From Brasenia schreberi (Eukaryota > Streptophyta > Magnoliopsida > Nymphaeales > Cabombaceae): a DNA stretch of 64,000 bases. Shown here one piece after another: positions 46,501 to 56,058 of the stretch (within the stretch, counting starts at the first letter, position 1; each line of letters opens with the position of its first letter). A program made the translations under genes and the position numbers. The stretch is from positions 10,181,001 to 10,245,000 of the forward strand of contig JAYKKT010000079.1 of assembly GCA_036023115.1 (NCBI GenBank), given 5' to 3'. The notes beneath the pieces were generated by a model. That model saw only the letters and a list, made by a program, of their open reading frames with translations. It was not told the origin of the DNA and searched no databases.

Positions 46501-46975
46501 GAATTTTGACTCCTTTGAGTTGTGTTCGAAACGAACGGTTTGTGCGGGGTCTGACAGCATCAGTACTCCGTCTGCGTTGGGTCTTCGCCAACATGATCGT
46601 CCACCTCTGTTTTCGCCTTCCGGAGATGACTTCAAAGGATGTTTTGATGATAACAGGGTCTTGGACGTTCGAGATCCTGGGGGTGGATTTGATATGAGAG
46701 TTGCTGTGCCGGGCTCGACATGTGCTCCGGTTTCGGGCTCTCTTTAGCTTTCTGGTCCTGTCTGGATTAAGCCAAGCTGCATCGGGGTTTCAAAAATGTG
46801 TTTTAAAAGGTTTTTAAAGCCATATTATACAATTTTGAAATATGTAAAGTTTAAAACATATGTACAGGGTTGTCTGGAAGGCTCCTGGGTTTCCAGACTC
46901 AAAATAGCCCTTTGGGGCTGCTTTGTATAAAACCAGGTGGTTTTGAGAAATTCGTGGGATTTCGGGGTGTTTACA
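43562..46975 (-). repeat. TatC 5' LTR, 3414 bp
   Basis: Starts TGTAAACACCCCG (46975) and ends GCGTCTATA (43562); the terminal CA has become TA. TATAAA at 45771-45766, GTAAGT at 44909-44904, 110-bp repeats about 44670-44215, and two to three 14-bp units near 44110-44080. It has the 252-bp segment missing from the 3' LTR. Confidence 0.92.
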
Positions 46976-46980
46976 GTTAT
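46976..46980. repeat. Right target-site duplication of TatC (GTTAT)
   Basis: Exact direct repeat of 32399-32403, flanking a 14.57-kb element; 5 bp is the usual size for Ty3/gypsy integration. Confidence 0.92.
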
Positions 46981-47121
46981 CATGTCAAAAGCTCAATTTT
47001 TCTAAGCGTACAGACTAACCCTTGCGCATCGGTGCAAGAAGGGCTGCGATGAAAAGAGCTTGCTTACTCACAATCGCCACGATAGGAGTCAGATTTCAAA
47101 ATATTTCTTCGCTAGCTTAAG
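46976..47121 (+). repeat. LTR-H, continuation, cut again by TatD
   Basis: Begins with the GTTAT duplicate and follows the TatD LTR from about 50546 (CAGACTAACCCTTGCGCATC, TTCGCTAGCTTAAG). It stops at 47121, where a new TGTAAACACC begins. By comparison with TatD the last roughly 100 bp of LTR-H should lie right of the window, preceded by a repeat of its last bases (TTAAG). Confidence 0.85.
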
Positions 47122-47490
47122 TGTAAACACCCCAAAATCCCACGAACTTCTCAAATAAACCTGGTTTTTTAAAGCAGCCCCAAAGGGCTATTTTGAGTAT
47201 GGAAACCCAAGAGCCTTCTAGACAAACCCTGTACATATGTTTAAACCCTATATATTTTAAAATATGTATAATATAGTTTTAAAACCTTTTAAAATACATT
47301 TTGAAACCCCACAAAGCGACTCGGCCTGATGAAAGCAGGACCAGAGGAACAAAAGAGAGCCCGGAACCAGAGCACATGTCGAGCCTGGCACATCAACCCT
47401 CGTGGTAGATTCACCCCCAGAATCTTGAACATCCAAGTCCCTGTTATCAATAAAACTCTTTGAAATCATCTCCAGAAGGTGAAAACAGAA
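47122..47490 (+). repeat. TatD outer LTR fragment (first about 369 bp)
   Basis: TGTAAACACCCCAAAATCCC onward, colinear with the first part of the TatD inner LTR. It breaks off at GAAAACAGAA, where the LTR should read GCGGACGAC, and switches to AGGGGTGTTTGTCGTC of the 3' internal region. The join has A/AG-rich microhomology. Confidence 0.82.
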
Positions 47491-47552
47491 AGGGGTGTTT
47501 GTCGTCTTTGCCATTATCCAAATCAATTTGGATAATGACAAAGAGGGGCATC
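47491..47552 (+). promoter_or_regulatory. TatD hairpin and polypurine tract
   Basis: Hairpin 47506-47543: CTTTGCCATTATCCAAAT, CA centre, ATTTGGATAATGACAAAG; 17 of 18 positions pair. Relative to TatB one C-G pair is an A-T pair and a mismatch is repaired. PPT AAAGAGGGGCATC at 47540-47552 abuts the LTR. Confidence 0.8.
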
Positions 47553-50500
47553 TGTAAATACCCTGAAATACCACGAACTTCTCAAATAAACTTGGTTTTG
47601 TAAAAGCAGCCCCAAAGGGCTATTTTGAGTCTGGAAACCCAAGAGCCTTCCAAACAAACCCTGTACATATGTTTAAACCCTATATGTTTTAAAATATGTA
47701 TAATATAGTTTGAAAACCTTTTAAAATACGTTTTGAAACCCCACAAAGCGACTGATCCTGATGAAAGCAGGATCAGAGGAACAAAAGAGAGCCCGAAACC
47801 GGAGCACATGTCGAGCCCGACACATCAACCCTCGTGGTAGATTCACCCCCAGAATCTCGAACATCCAAGTCCCTGTTATCAACAAAACTCTTTGAAATCA
47901 TCTCCGGAAGGTGAAAACAGAAGCGAACGACAATGTTGGCGAAGACCCAACGCAAGATGGAGTATTGATGCTGTCAGGCCCCGCACAAACCGTTCGTTTC
48001 GAACATACCTTGAAGGAGTCAGAATTCAGTTATTGATTGGATCTGGACCACAAATATCCAGATCCCAATCCAAACGTATATGTGGGTCCGGATTTGGATT
48101 TGGATCCAAAGATCCAATCCAATATCCACATCCATGACCCACATCACCTTCTCATAAATGGAGGTGGGGCCCACTTGAAATTCACGTGGGATCTTGGGCA
48201 TGAGAGAGAATGGGGAGGATAAGATTTGAGGGAAATGTATTAAACTTGACTTGTGTGTCAAGTTTTGGGTAAATCATGTGGGTTAGCCTAATTAGTGTGG
48301 GTTTAAGCTTGTATGAACCTACACCTAACCTAGGGCTGCACCAACATGATGCAATTAAGTTCGTGGGCCATGCAAAGGGATGCTCCTAACACAATCCCAA
48401 GCTAAACCCCCTAATCCTAGTCATTTACCCTTATCCCAGCCTAATCCTAACCTAATCACCTAACCTACTTCCCTAATCCCAACCTAATCACCTAACCCAC
48501 CTCCCTAATCCTTCCCTAAACCTAGCCTAATTCTCCATATCCTAACCTAATCCTAGCCTAAACACCTAACCCACCTCACTAAACCTCTCCCTAAAACCAA
48601 CCCACCTAGCTAAGCCCTAAACCTCTAAACCACCCCACCTAAAACCCTAGCACACCATATCCCAAAAACCACCTACCTTAAATATCTGGCCCACCTTATC
48701 CCCAAACCATCACCACCTGACCACTAAACCATCCTCCCAAAACCAGCCCCAATTGACCCACCCAAGCCCTATAAACCCCTCCCCCCCCCCTAGTGGGCCA
48801 ACCGAGCCCCCTCTCCTCTCTCATCTCTTTCATTCTTCTCTCATCTGCTCCACCTTGGAACTCCGGCCAGCTCCACTCCACGCCGCCATCACCTCCCGGC
48901 CAGCTTCACTCCATGCCACCTTCCACCCGACTGCACCAACCTGCCATAGTTCGGTCGCCTCCCTTGGACACCCGCCACCTTCACCTTCTCCTCTGGTTAG
49001 TACCCCATCCTAACATCACCCTCTCTTCACTCCCCCTCCACTCTCAGCCACCACATATCACCCTTCCTTGGTCTAACCTCCACTTCATCCAGCCGGCCAC
49101 CACCTAACTACCTGCCACCATTCAGCCACAATCGACTGTAACACCCGCAACCTTACCTCCTCTCCCTTAGACACCCCCTAGCCAAGACAACCAGCCCTAC
49201 CTTCCCTTAAGACCGACCCCACTCCTTAGTGACATCCCTAACTAGTTTCCCTTCACCTTTCCTAAGTCACCCTACCCCAAACCCAGCCATCCCACCGTTC
49301 GGCTAGCGCCAAGGCGCCACACCCTCTGCATCCTTGTCACCTGGCCAGCACCCCTTTGCCGTGCCCTTTCGAGGAGCTCCCTCTTGCAGCCCAAGGCGAC
49401 GCTCAAGCCCAAGCTCAAGCAAGTCACCTCCGGACCAGCTATACGTAAGTACCTAACTCGGTCCTTGTTTATAGACTTGCTTATGCTTAATTAAATTTGA
49501 TACGGGGTTGTAATAACGGAGCATTGTCTCCCCCCGCTTGTAATAACGTGGTTTGGCACACCCACACACACGTGCACTTGAGCTTATCTCGCTCTTAGTT
49601 GTACACGATTTTGAACACACACATGGGCCTAATCAACCCTTAAGATATAGACTTATTTATATAATTTAAGTTGCGTGGGGTTTTGCTTAAGTTGTGTGCG
49701 TTGTCTTTCAATTCTCACACTCACACACATTGAGCTTTCGCTATTATTTTCAAGACCCAAGTAAGGGCCGTGTTATATTTTCCCTTGGGTGTTTTACTTC
49801 ATGTCGTGTGCGTAGCATTTCAATTCTACACTCACACACATTGAGCTTTCGCTCTTACTCCCAAGACCTTAGTCAAGGCCTATTGCAATTTATATTTGGG
49901 TTTAATTTCATGTCGTGTGCGTAGTACTTCAATTCTACACTCACACACATTGAGCTTTCACTCTTACTCCCAAGACCTTAGTCAAGGCCATATTGCAATT
50001 TATATTTGGGGTTTCATTTAAGTCGTGTGAGTTGTCTTTCAATATACACATAACACCCACGCAACACGTTGGCGACCTTCGGGCCCATATATATTATAAG
50101 TATTTCCCTTTCGGCTATGTCTTTAAGATTTGGGTTTTAAGGTTCAGCAGTGTGCGTAGTCTTTACATATATACACGGCACACACTTGCACAATTGAGCC
50201 TTTCCGCTCTTACGATATAGCCATATTTCCCTTTTGCAATTTCCCTTTTGCAATTTACATTCAAGTCATTTCCCTTCCGCATTGTCTTTCAATTCGGGTT
50301 TTTCCTTTGGAGTTGTGTGAGTTTGCATTGCATATACGCCATACCATGAGTTAGGATGCATATTGCATCAAAGCAAACCCCATACTCCCGCTCAAAATCG
50401 CCCCACTTAGGTCACGTGTTCATAACACATACCTAGTTGGCCCAAAAAGGGATAAAAAGAAAGACATAGGCACGTGCAAATCGACGTGAAATAAAATCTG

Positions 50501-50796
50501 AAAATCATACAAAAATAGCCCGAATCGAACACCTCAAACATTTTCATAGGTTCTCATTTTTAAAAACTCGATTTTGTAAAAGTACAGACTGACCCTTGCA
50601 CATCGGTGCAAGAAGGTCTGCGACGAAAAGAGCTTGCTTTCTCACAGTCACCACGTTAGGTGTCAGATTTCAAAATATCTCTTCGCTAGCTTAAGCAAGC
50701 TAGCTGGCATGCCCTTTTTGCTTAAATAGGACTTAGACACATGAAAAGATTCGCTTCAGGCCTAAAAACCAGAAGTGGGAACTTTCTGCGTCGACA
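47553..50796 (+). repeat. TatD inner LTR, 3244 bp
   Basis: TGTAAATACCCTG to CTGCGTCGACA. TATAAA at 48770-48775 before an 11-C run, GTAAGT at 49445-49450, 110-bp repeats about 49705-50040. The U3 hairpin is partly eroded (about 48030-48075). Closest to LTR-H and LTR-D. Confidence 0.9.
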
Positions 50797-50801
50797 GGAT
50801 T

Positions 50802-50820
50802 TGGCACGCCCGGTGGGACG
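50802..50820 (+). other. TatD primer-binding site
   Basis: TGGCACGCCCGGTGGGACG, 5 nt (GGATT) after the LTR end. The spacer differs from GAGAT of the other copies; the PBS is unchanged. Confidence 0.85.
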
Positions 50821-50925
50821 TGAGTCTTTTGAAAATTGAGTCATCTTAGGAAACTTGCGAAAATTTTTCTAAAGGTGTCATTTTAAACTCCTTTTTTGTA
50901 GTAGGATTTTTGAAAGCTTGAAAGC

Positions 50926-52626
50926 ATGTCAAAATCAAACCCAAGTGAAGTGTCGAGCCAAGGCTCATGCGCATCAAGTTCTCACTCTAGGAGGATTTTG
51001 AAAAATAAAATCAAGCTAGAAGAGATAGAAGACTTAAGAAGGGAATTCGAGGCCAAAATCGATGCTCTTAGCCAAGAGGCTGAGGCAGGCGATTCATGTT
51101 CATCAAATGGTGAACAAAAGGCCAAGAAAAGACCTGAAAAACCTCGCAAACATAAAGAGGCCTCCGTAATGGAAGGCAACCAATACCATGAGTCCTTCAC
51201 ACAAAAGGACCGTAAAGCCCTACAACAGCTGCTAAAAGGGCAAAATAAAGAGAAAAGGAGTTACGCCTTGTCTGATTTCCTACCCATGGATTACGAAACA
51301 GACAGTGACGATGAAATACCGAACTTCCATCGGTATGACGGCATGGGAGACCCTAGGCCTCACTTGCAACTTTTCTCGCATCGAGCCCATAAGAAGAAAA
51401 AGGACTCGATGAAATGGGTGTATTGGTTCCCTCTATCCCTTAAAGGCACAGTTGCCAAATGGTTGGCTTCCTACGATCTAAGCCAGTTCGCTACTTTTGA
51501 AGAGTTAGCGAACTACTTTATGCAAAGATTTGCACATAACGTAGAAGTCACGCCGACTTTAAACACTTTAAGGGATACAAAGTAAGGCATGAACGAAGAC
51601 GTGCATGCCTTCATTATTCGATGGAGGTCTCTTTTAGGCCAAGTGCGAGAGCCAATATCCGAAGGATGCGTAGTCATGCTCATCCTGGATAATTTTAAAA
51701 GTGAGTTAAAGACCCTTCTCTCGCTTCACGAAATCTCAACTTTCCATAAGTTGATCAAAAAAGCGTCCCTTTTTGAAACCAATTTGAAGAAAGGGATATA
51801 CGATCACTTATGGAAAGGAAGTGCCGTTTCCAAAACCTGCTTGGAGAAGCCCATCACTTATGGGCTACCCACGATGAAGAAAGGGGCAAAGCCCCATAAA
51901 ATTGCCAATGTCCGGGTGGATCCAGGTTCGGCGAGCACTTCAAAAAAATTTGAAAAATTGGAAAATAAAAGGGAGAGAAACTTCCAAAAACCTAATGAAA
52001 AACGGGAGTACACTCCGCTGGGGCAACCTATGTCGGAGGTCCTAGACCTCCTACTTTCCCAAGGCATGATTGAACTCCCCGAAATCCCCGAGGGAGTCAC
52101 TTCTAAAAGGGGATATTTAAACCGCTTTTGTAAGTATCATCGGCTCAAAGGCCATGATACAAAGCGTTGTTTCTCCCTTTTAAACAAAATTGAGAACTTA
52201 AAGATCCAAGGTGCTCCAAAACTCACTATTAGAGCCAGTTTAAATTCGAACCCTAGGTTGGTCGTGGGGGAAGTGACAATATTCGGAAGGATCTATCAAC
52301 CCCCACACCTACAAAGTGCTAAAAAGGTGGCCAGTGTGCCTGGCCCCTCAAAAGCATGTATTCCTAGAGTTCTGCCGAAAGCAGACAATGGGAAAATCGT
52401 TTTAAACCCTTATGATTTCGAAAACCATCTTTCAAAGATTCCTATCCACATGTCCATCCTAGAGATTATACAAACTTCGCCTAGGCATAGACTCGTGCTA
52501 GAGAAAATTCTAGAAAGAGCTAAGGTTAGTTTGAACATAAGTCCTGAATTCCTGTCTGATCAAGTGGCATCAATAGGAGCAAAATTGCCCATCACTTTCT
52601 CGGAAGATGATGTAGATAGACCCTAC
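50926..52626 (+). pseudogene. gag-pro: TatD gag-protease, 5' part, interrupted by TatE
   Basis: ATG at 50926. Same gag as TatB, with TAA at 51583-51585 (CAA in TatE). The frame then continues through the gag core and the CKYHRLKGHDTKRC knuckle. About 85 codons of the proline-rich linker are missing in frame at about 52200 (ENL joined directly to KIQG). The frame ends at DRPY (52626), where the TatE LTR begins, before the protease active site; the rest should continue beyond TatE, outside the window. Confidence 0.88.
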
Positions 52627-53861
52627 TTTAAACACCCCGAAATCCCACGAATTCTTTAAAACAAACCTGGTTTTGTAAAAGCAGCCCCAAAGGGCCATTT
52701 TGAGTCTGGAAACCCAGGAGCCTTCCAGACAACCCTGTATATATGTTTTAAACTTTATCTTTCAAAAAGATATGATATAGCTTTTGAAAACCATTTTAAA
52801 ACATGTTTTGAAACCCTAAAGTGGTTTGGCCCGATCAAGACAGGACCAGGAGAGCCAAGAAGAGCCCGGAACCGGAGCACATGTCGAGCCCGGCACAACA
52901 ACTCTTGCATCTGATTCACACCCCAGGATCTCGAACGTCCAAGACCCTGTTCTTATCAAAATAGCATTTGAAGTCATCTCCGGAAGGCAGAAACGGAGGC
53001 GGACGACTATGTTGGCGAAGACCCAATGCAGACGGAGTACTGATGCTGTCAGGCCCCGCACGAATCGTCCGTTTCGAACCCAGCTCGAAGGAGTCAGAGT
53101 TCAGTTTGGATGGGATCTGGACCATATATATCCAGATTCCAATCCAAACCCATATGTGGACTTGGATTTGGATTTGGATCCAGAGATCCAATCCAATATC
53201 CATAGCCATGGCCCACATCACCTTCTCATAAATGGAGGTGGGGCCCACTTGAAATTCACGTGGGATATTGGGCATGAGAGAGAGTGGGGGGGTGAAAAAT
53301 ATCAAGAGTGTTGTATTAAGCTTGACTTGTGTGTCAAGTTTGGGTTTAATCATGTGGGTTAGCCTAATTGAGTGGGTTTAAGCTTGTAATTAGCTAAAAC
53401 CTAACCTAGGGCTGCACCAACATGGGGTGATCAAGGTCTATGGGCCATGCTAAGGGAGCTCCTTTACCTAAACCCAACCCAAAATGCCTAATCCTAGCCT
53501 AAACCCCTAATCCACCCCTAATCTGAGCCTAATCACCTAACCCACTTCCCTAATCCCGTCCTAATCCCAACCTAATCACCTAACCCACTTCCCTAATCCT
53601 TCCCTAAACCTAGATTAATTTCCCTAATCCTAGCCTAAACCTAGCCTAATCACCTAACCTAGCTCACTAAACCTCACCCTAAAACCCAACCACCTAACCT
53701 AGCCCTAAACCCCTAAACCACCCTTAGCCCACGATTTACCCAAACCCCTAGTTTTAAAATATCTGGCCCAACCCTTTCCAGCCCACCTTATCTACATACC
53801 ACCCTACCTAAACCACCTAACCACTACCCTCAGCCCAGCCCTAACCGACCTACCCATCCCC

Positions 53862-53869
53862 TATTTAAA
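53862..53869 (+). promoter_or_regulatory. TatE 5' LTR TATA-like box
   Basis: TATTTAAA before a C-run and GGGCGGGTTTT. The likely promoter for full-length TatE RNA. Position 1236 of the LTR. Confidence 0.6.
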
Positions 53870-54562
53870 CCCCCCTCCTTGGGGGCGGGTTTTCTAAGTG
53901 GGAGCCCTCACCTCAGCCCAGCCGACTCCACTCTCCAACCTGTCCGCCTGCTCCACTCCCCAACTGCTCCATCAGCTCCACCTGCACCGCCACCTTCCCT
54001 CTTCCATCCACCACCACCATCCCTCAACCGGACGCCATCATCTCCACCCAACCGAACCAGCCAACAGTCCACCTGCCCGCCTGCTTCCCACTTCATCCGC
54101 CACTTCTCCCCATTCGGTAAGTACCCTGCACCTTACCTAGCCCCCTTCTCTACTACCTCTCCACTCCTAGCCACCCATCCTACCTTCATCTCAGCCCTTT
54201 TGCCACCACCACTTTAACCTAGCCGAACCTAGTATAACCCAAACGGCCGGCCACTACCTAGCCATCCTTTCCCATTCGGTTTTCCCCTAGGTGTCCCATT
54301 CGGCCTTCCTACCAGCTCTCCTTTAGGTTCAGTTTCCCTAAACTCTCAACTCCCCTAGTGACCCTAAGAACCCACTCATTCAGCCCCTTTAAACCCCCTA
54401 CTTTGAGGCGACATCTACTTGCCACCGGCCACCTTCGAGGCGCCTATCCCGCGCCCCACTTGCAGCCGACCAGCACCTTTGATCACCTACCTTCGCGGAG
54501 CTCCCGTTTGCAGCCCAAGGCCAAGCCCACGCTCAAGCAAGACCTCTACGGACCAGCTACTT

Positions 54563-54568
54563 GTAAGT
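54563..54568 (+). promoter_or_regulatory. Donor-like GTAAGT in TatE LTR
   Basis: In GGACCAGCTACTTGTAAGTG. With the acceptor-like TTGTACTTAG ending at 56033 it would remove about 1.47 kb, including the tandem repeats, the LTR end and the PBS, leaving 25 nt before the gag ATG. A spliced RNA of this kind could be translated but not reverse transcribed. Inference only. Confidence 0.4.
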
Positions 54569-54801
54569 GTCTAAACTAGGTCCTCAGTTGTATACTTGCT
54601 TGAGATTCAATTTGATACGGGGTTGTAATAACGGAGCATAGTCTCCCCCCGCTTGTAATAACGTGGCTTGGCACAACCACACACGTGCACTCTCTTAGTC
54701 GTGCATGATTTTTAGCACACACGGGCCTAATCAGCCCCTAATATATAAGTGTACATATATACTTTCATTTTCGAAGGGTTTTTGTTTAAGTTGGGTGCAT
54801 T

Positions 54802-55262
54802 GTCTTTCAATTCAAGCACTCACACACATTGAGCTTTCGCTCTTATTTGAAAGACCCAAGTAAGGGCCGACCTATACTATTTGGGTTTCATTTCATGTCG
54901 TGTGAGTAAGTCTTTCAATTCAAGCACTCTCACACACATTGAGCTTTCGCTCTTATTTGAAAGACCCAAGTAAGGGCCGACCTATACTATTTGGGTTTCA
55001 TTTCATGTCGTGTGAGTAAGTCTTTCAATTCAAGCACTCTCACACACATTGAGCTTTCGCTCTTATTTGAAAGACCCAAGTAAGGGCCGACATATACTAT
55101 TTGGGTTTCATTTCATGTCGTGTGTGTAGTACTTCAATTCAAGCACTCTCACACACATTGAGCTTTCGCTCTTACTCCCAAGACCTTAGTCAAGGCCATA
55201 CTGCAATTTATATTTGGGTTTAATTTCATGTCGTGTGTGTAAGTCTTTCAATTCAAGCACGC
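54802..55262 (+). repeat. TatE U5 tandem repeats, about 110-bp unit
   Basis: Units begin at about 54802, 54910, 55020 and 55130, spaced 108-110 bp. The first three carry AGACCCAAGTAAGGGCC; the fourth carries AGACCTTAGTCAAGGCC, so two unit types are mixed. Confidence 0.85.
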
Positions 55263-55920
55263 ACCCACATTGAGCCTTCGCTCTTATTTGCAAGACCCGA
55301 GTAAGGGCTCATATACATAAGATATATACATATCTCCCTTCGGTTATTTCCCTTCGGTTAATTCCCTTCGGTTATTTCCCTTCTGTCATTTCCCCTTCAG
55401 TATTGTCTTTACATTTCGGGTTTTCCCTTTGGAGTAGCGTGAGTTTGCATTACATCTACGCCATACCACGAGGTAGGACGCATATTGCATCAAAGCAAGC
55501 CCCGCTCGAATTTGCCCATGTAGTGGAGTGTTCATAACACACAAACTAGGTGGCCCGAAAAGGGATAAAAGAAAAGACTTAGTCACGTGCAAATCCACGT
55601 GATCTAAAATATGCAATCGCATCCTAAAGACCCGAAATCGACACCTCGAACCGCTTCGTAGACTTTCTCTCCAAAACTCGATTTTTGCAAAAGCGTACAG
55701 ACTGACCCTTGCGCATCGGTGCAAGAAGGTCTGCGACGATAAGAGCTTACTTGCTCACAGTCGCCACGTTTAGAAGTCAGTGTTAAATATATCTTCGCTA
55801 GCTTAAGTAAGCTAGCTGGCACGCCCTATTTGTATACATAGGCCTTAGACGCACGAGAAGATCCACTCCAAGCCGCCGGAAGGGACGAAGAGGCGGGGAT
55901 TTTCGCGCGTCTACAGAGAT

Positions 55921-55939
55921 TGGCACGCCCGGTGGGACG
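55921..55939 (+). other. TatE primer-binding site
   Basis: TGGCACGCCCGGTGGGACG, 5 nt (GAGAT) after the LTR end at 55915. Confidence 0.85.
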
Positions 55940-56058
55940 TGAGCCTTTTCAGAAATCGAGTTTACTTGTAGAAATCTTGCGAAAATTTTGTAAAAAAGTG
56001 TCGTTTTAACTTATTTTCTTTGCTTGTACTTAGGAAATTTTGAAAAAGCTTAAAAAGC

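Larger units (their letters stand above)
32404..46975 (-). mobile_element. TatC: complete but decayed Tat-like element, 14.6 kb
   Basis: Only copy with both ends and both target duplications in the window. Read on the minus strand: 5' LTR (46975-43562), PBS, gag-PR remnant, pol remnant, 3' region, PPT, 3' LTR (35610-32404). Its LTRs form a subfamily distinct from TatA/B/E and nearer LTR-X. Multiple premature stops, frameshifts and a 252-bp indel between its LTRs make it the oldest of the full-length copies. Confidence 0.94.
47122..52626 (+). mobile_element. TatD: tandem, internally deleted Tat element, interrupted by TatE
   Basis: Order: 5' LTR fragment (47122-47490), last internal bases with hairpin and PPT (47491-47552), complete LTR (47553-50796), PBS, gag (50926-52626). 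One LTR is thus preceded by a PPT and followed by a PBS, as in LTR-int-LTR-int-LTR tandems from unequal recombination, here with nearly all the first unit deleted. Inserted in LTR-H. The remainder lies right of the window, beyond TatE. Confidence 0.82.
52627..55915 (+). repeat. TatE 5' LTR, 3289 bp
   Basis: Starts TTTAAACACCCCG, a G-to-T change in the terminal TG, and ends GCGCGTCTACA. U3 hairpin 53105-53148, CCTAA run about 53460-53720, TATTTAAA 53862-53869, GTAAGT 54563-54568, 110-bp repeats 54802 to about 55262 (four to five units, two types), 14-bp units about 55337-55402. Confidence 0.93.

Noticed and set aside
54802..55262. Regularly spaced repeats that could be taken for a CRISPR array
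   Set aside because: The whole 110-bp unit is repeated with no unique spacers, in an LTR of a plant retrotransposon.
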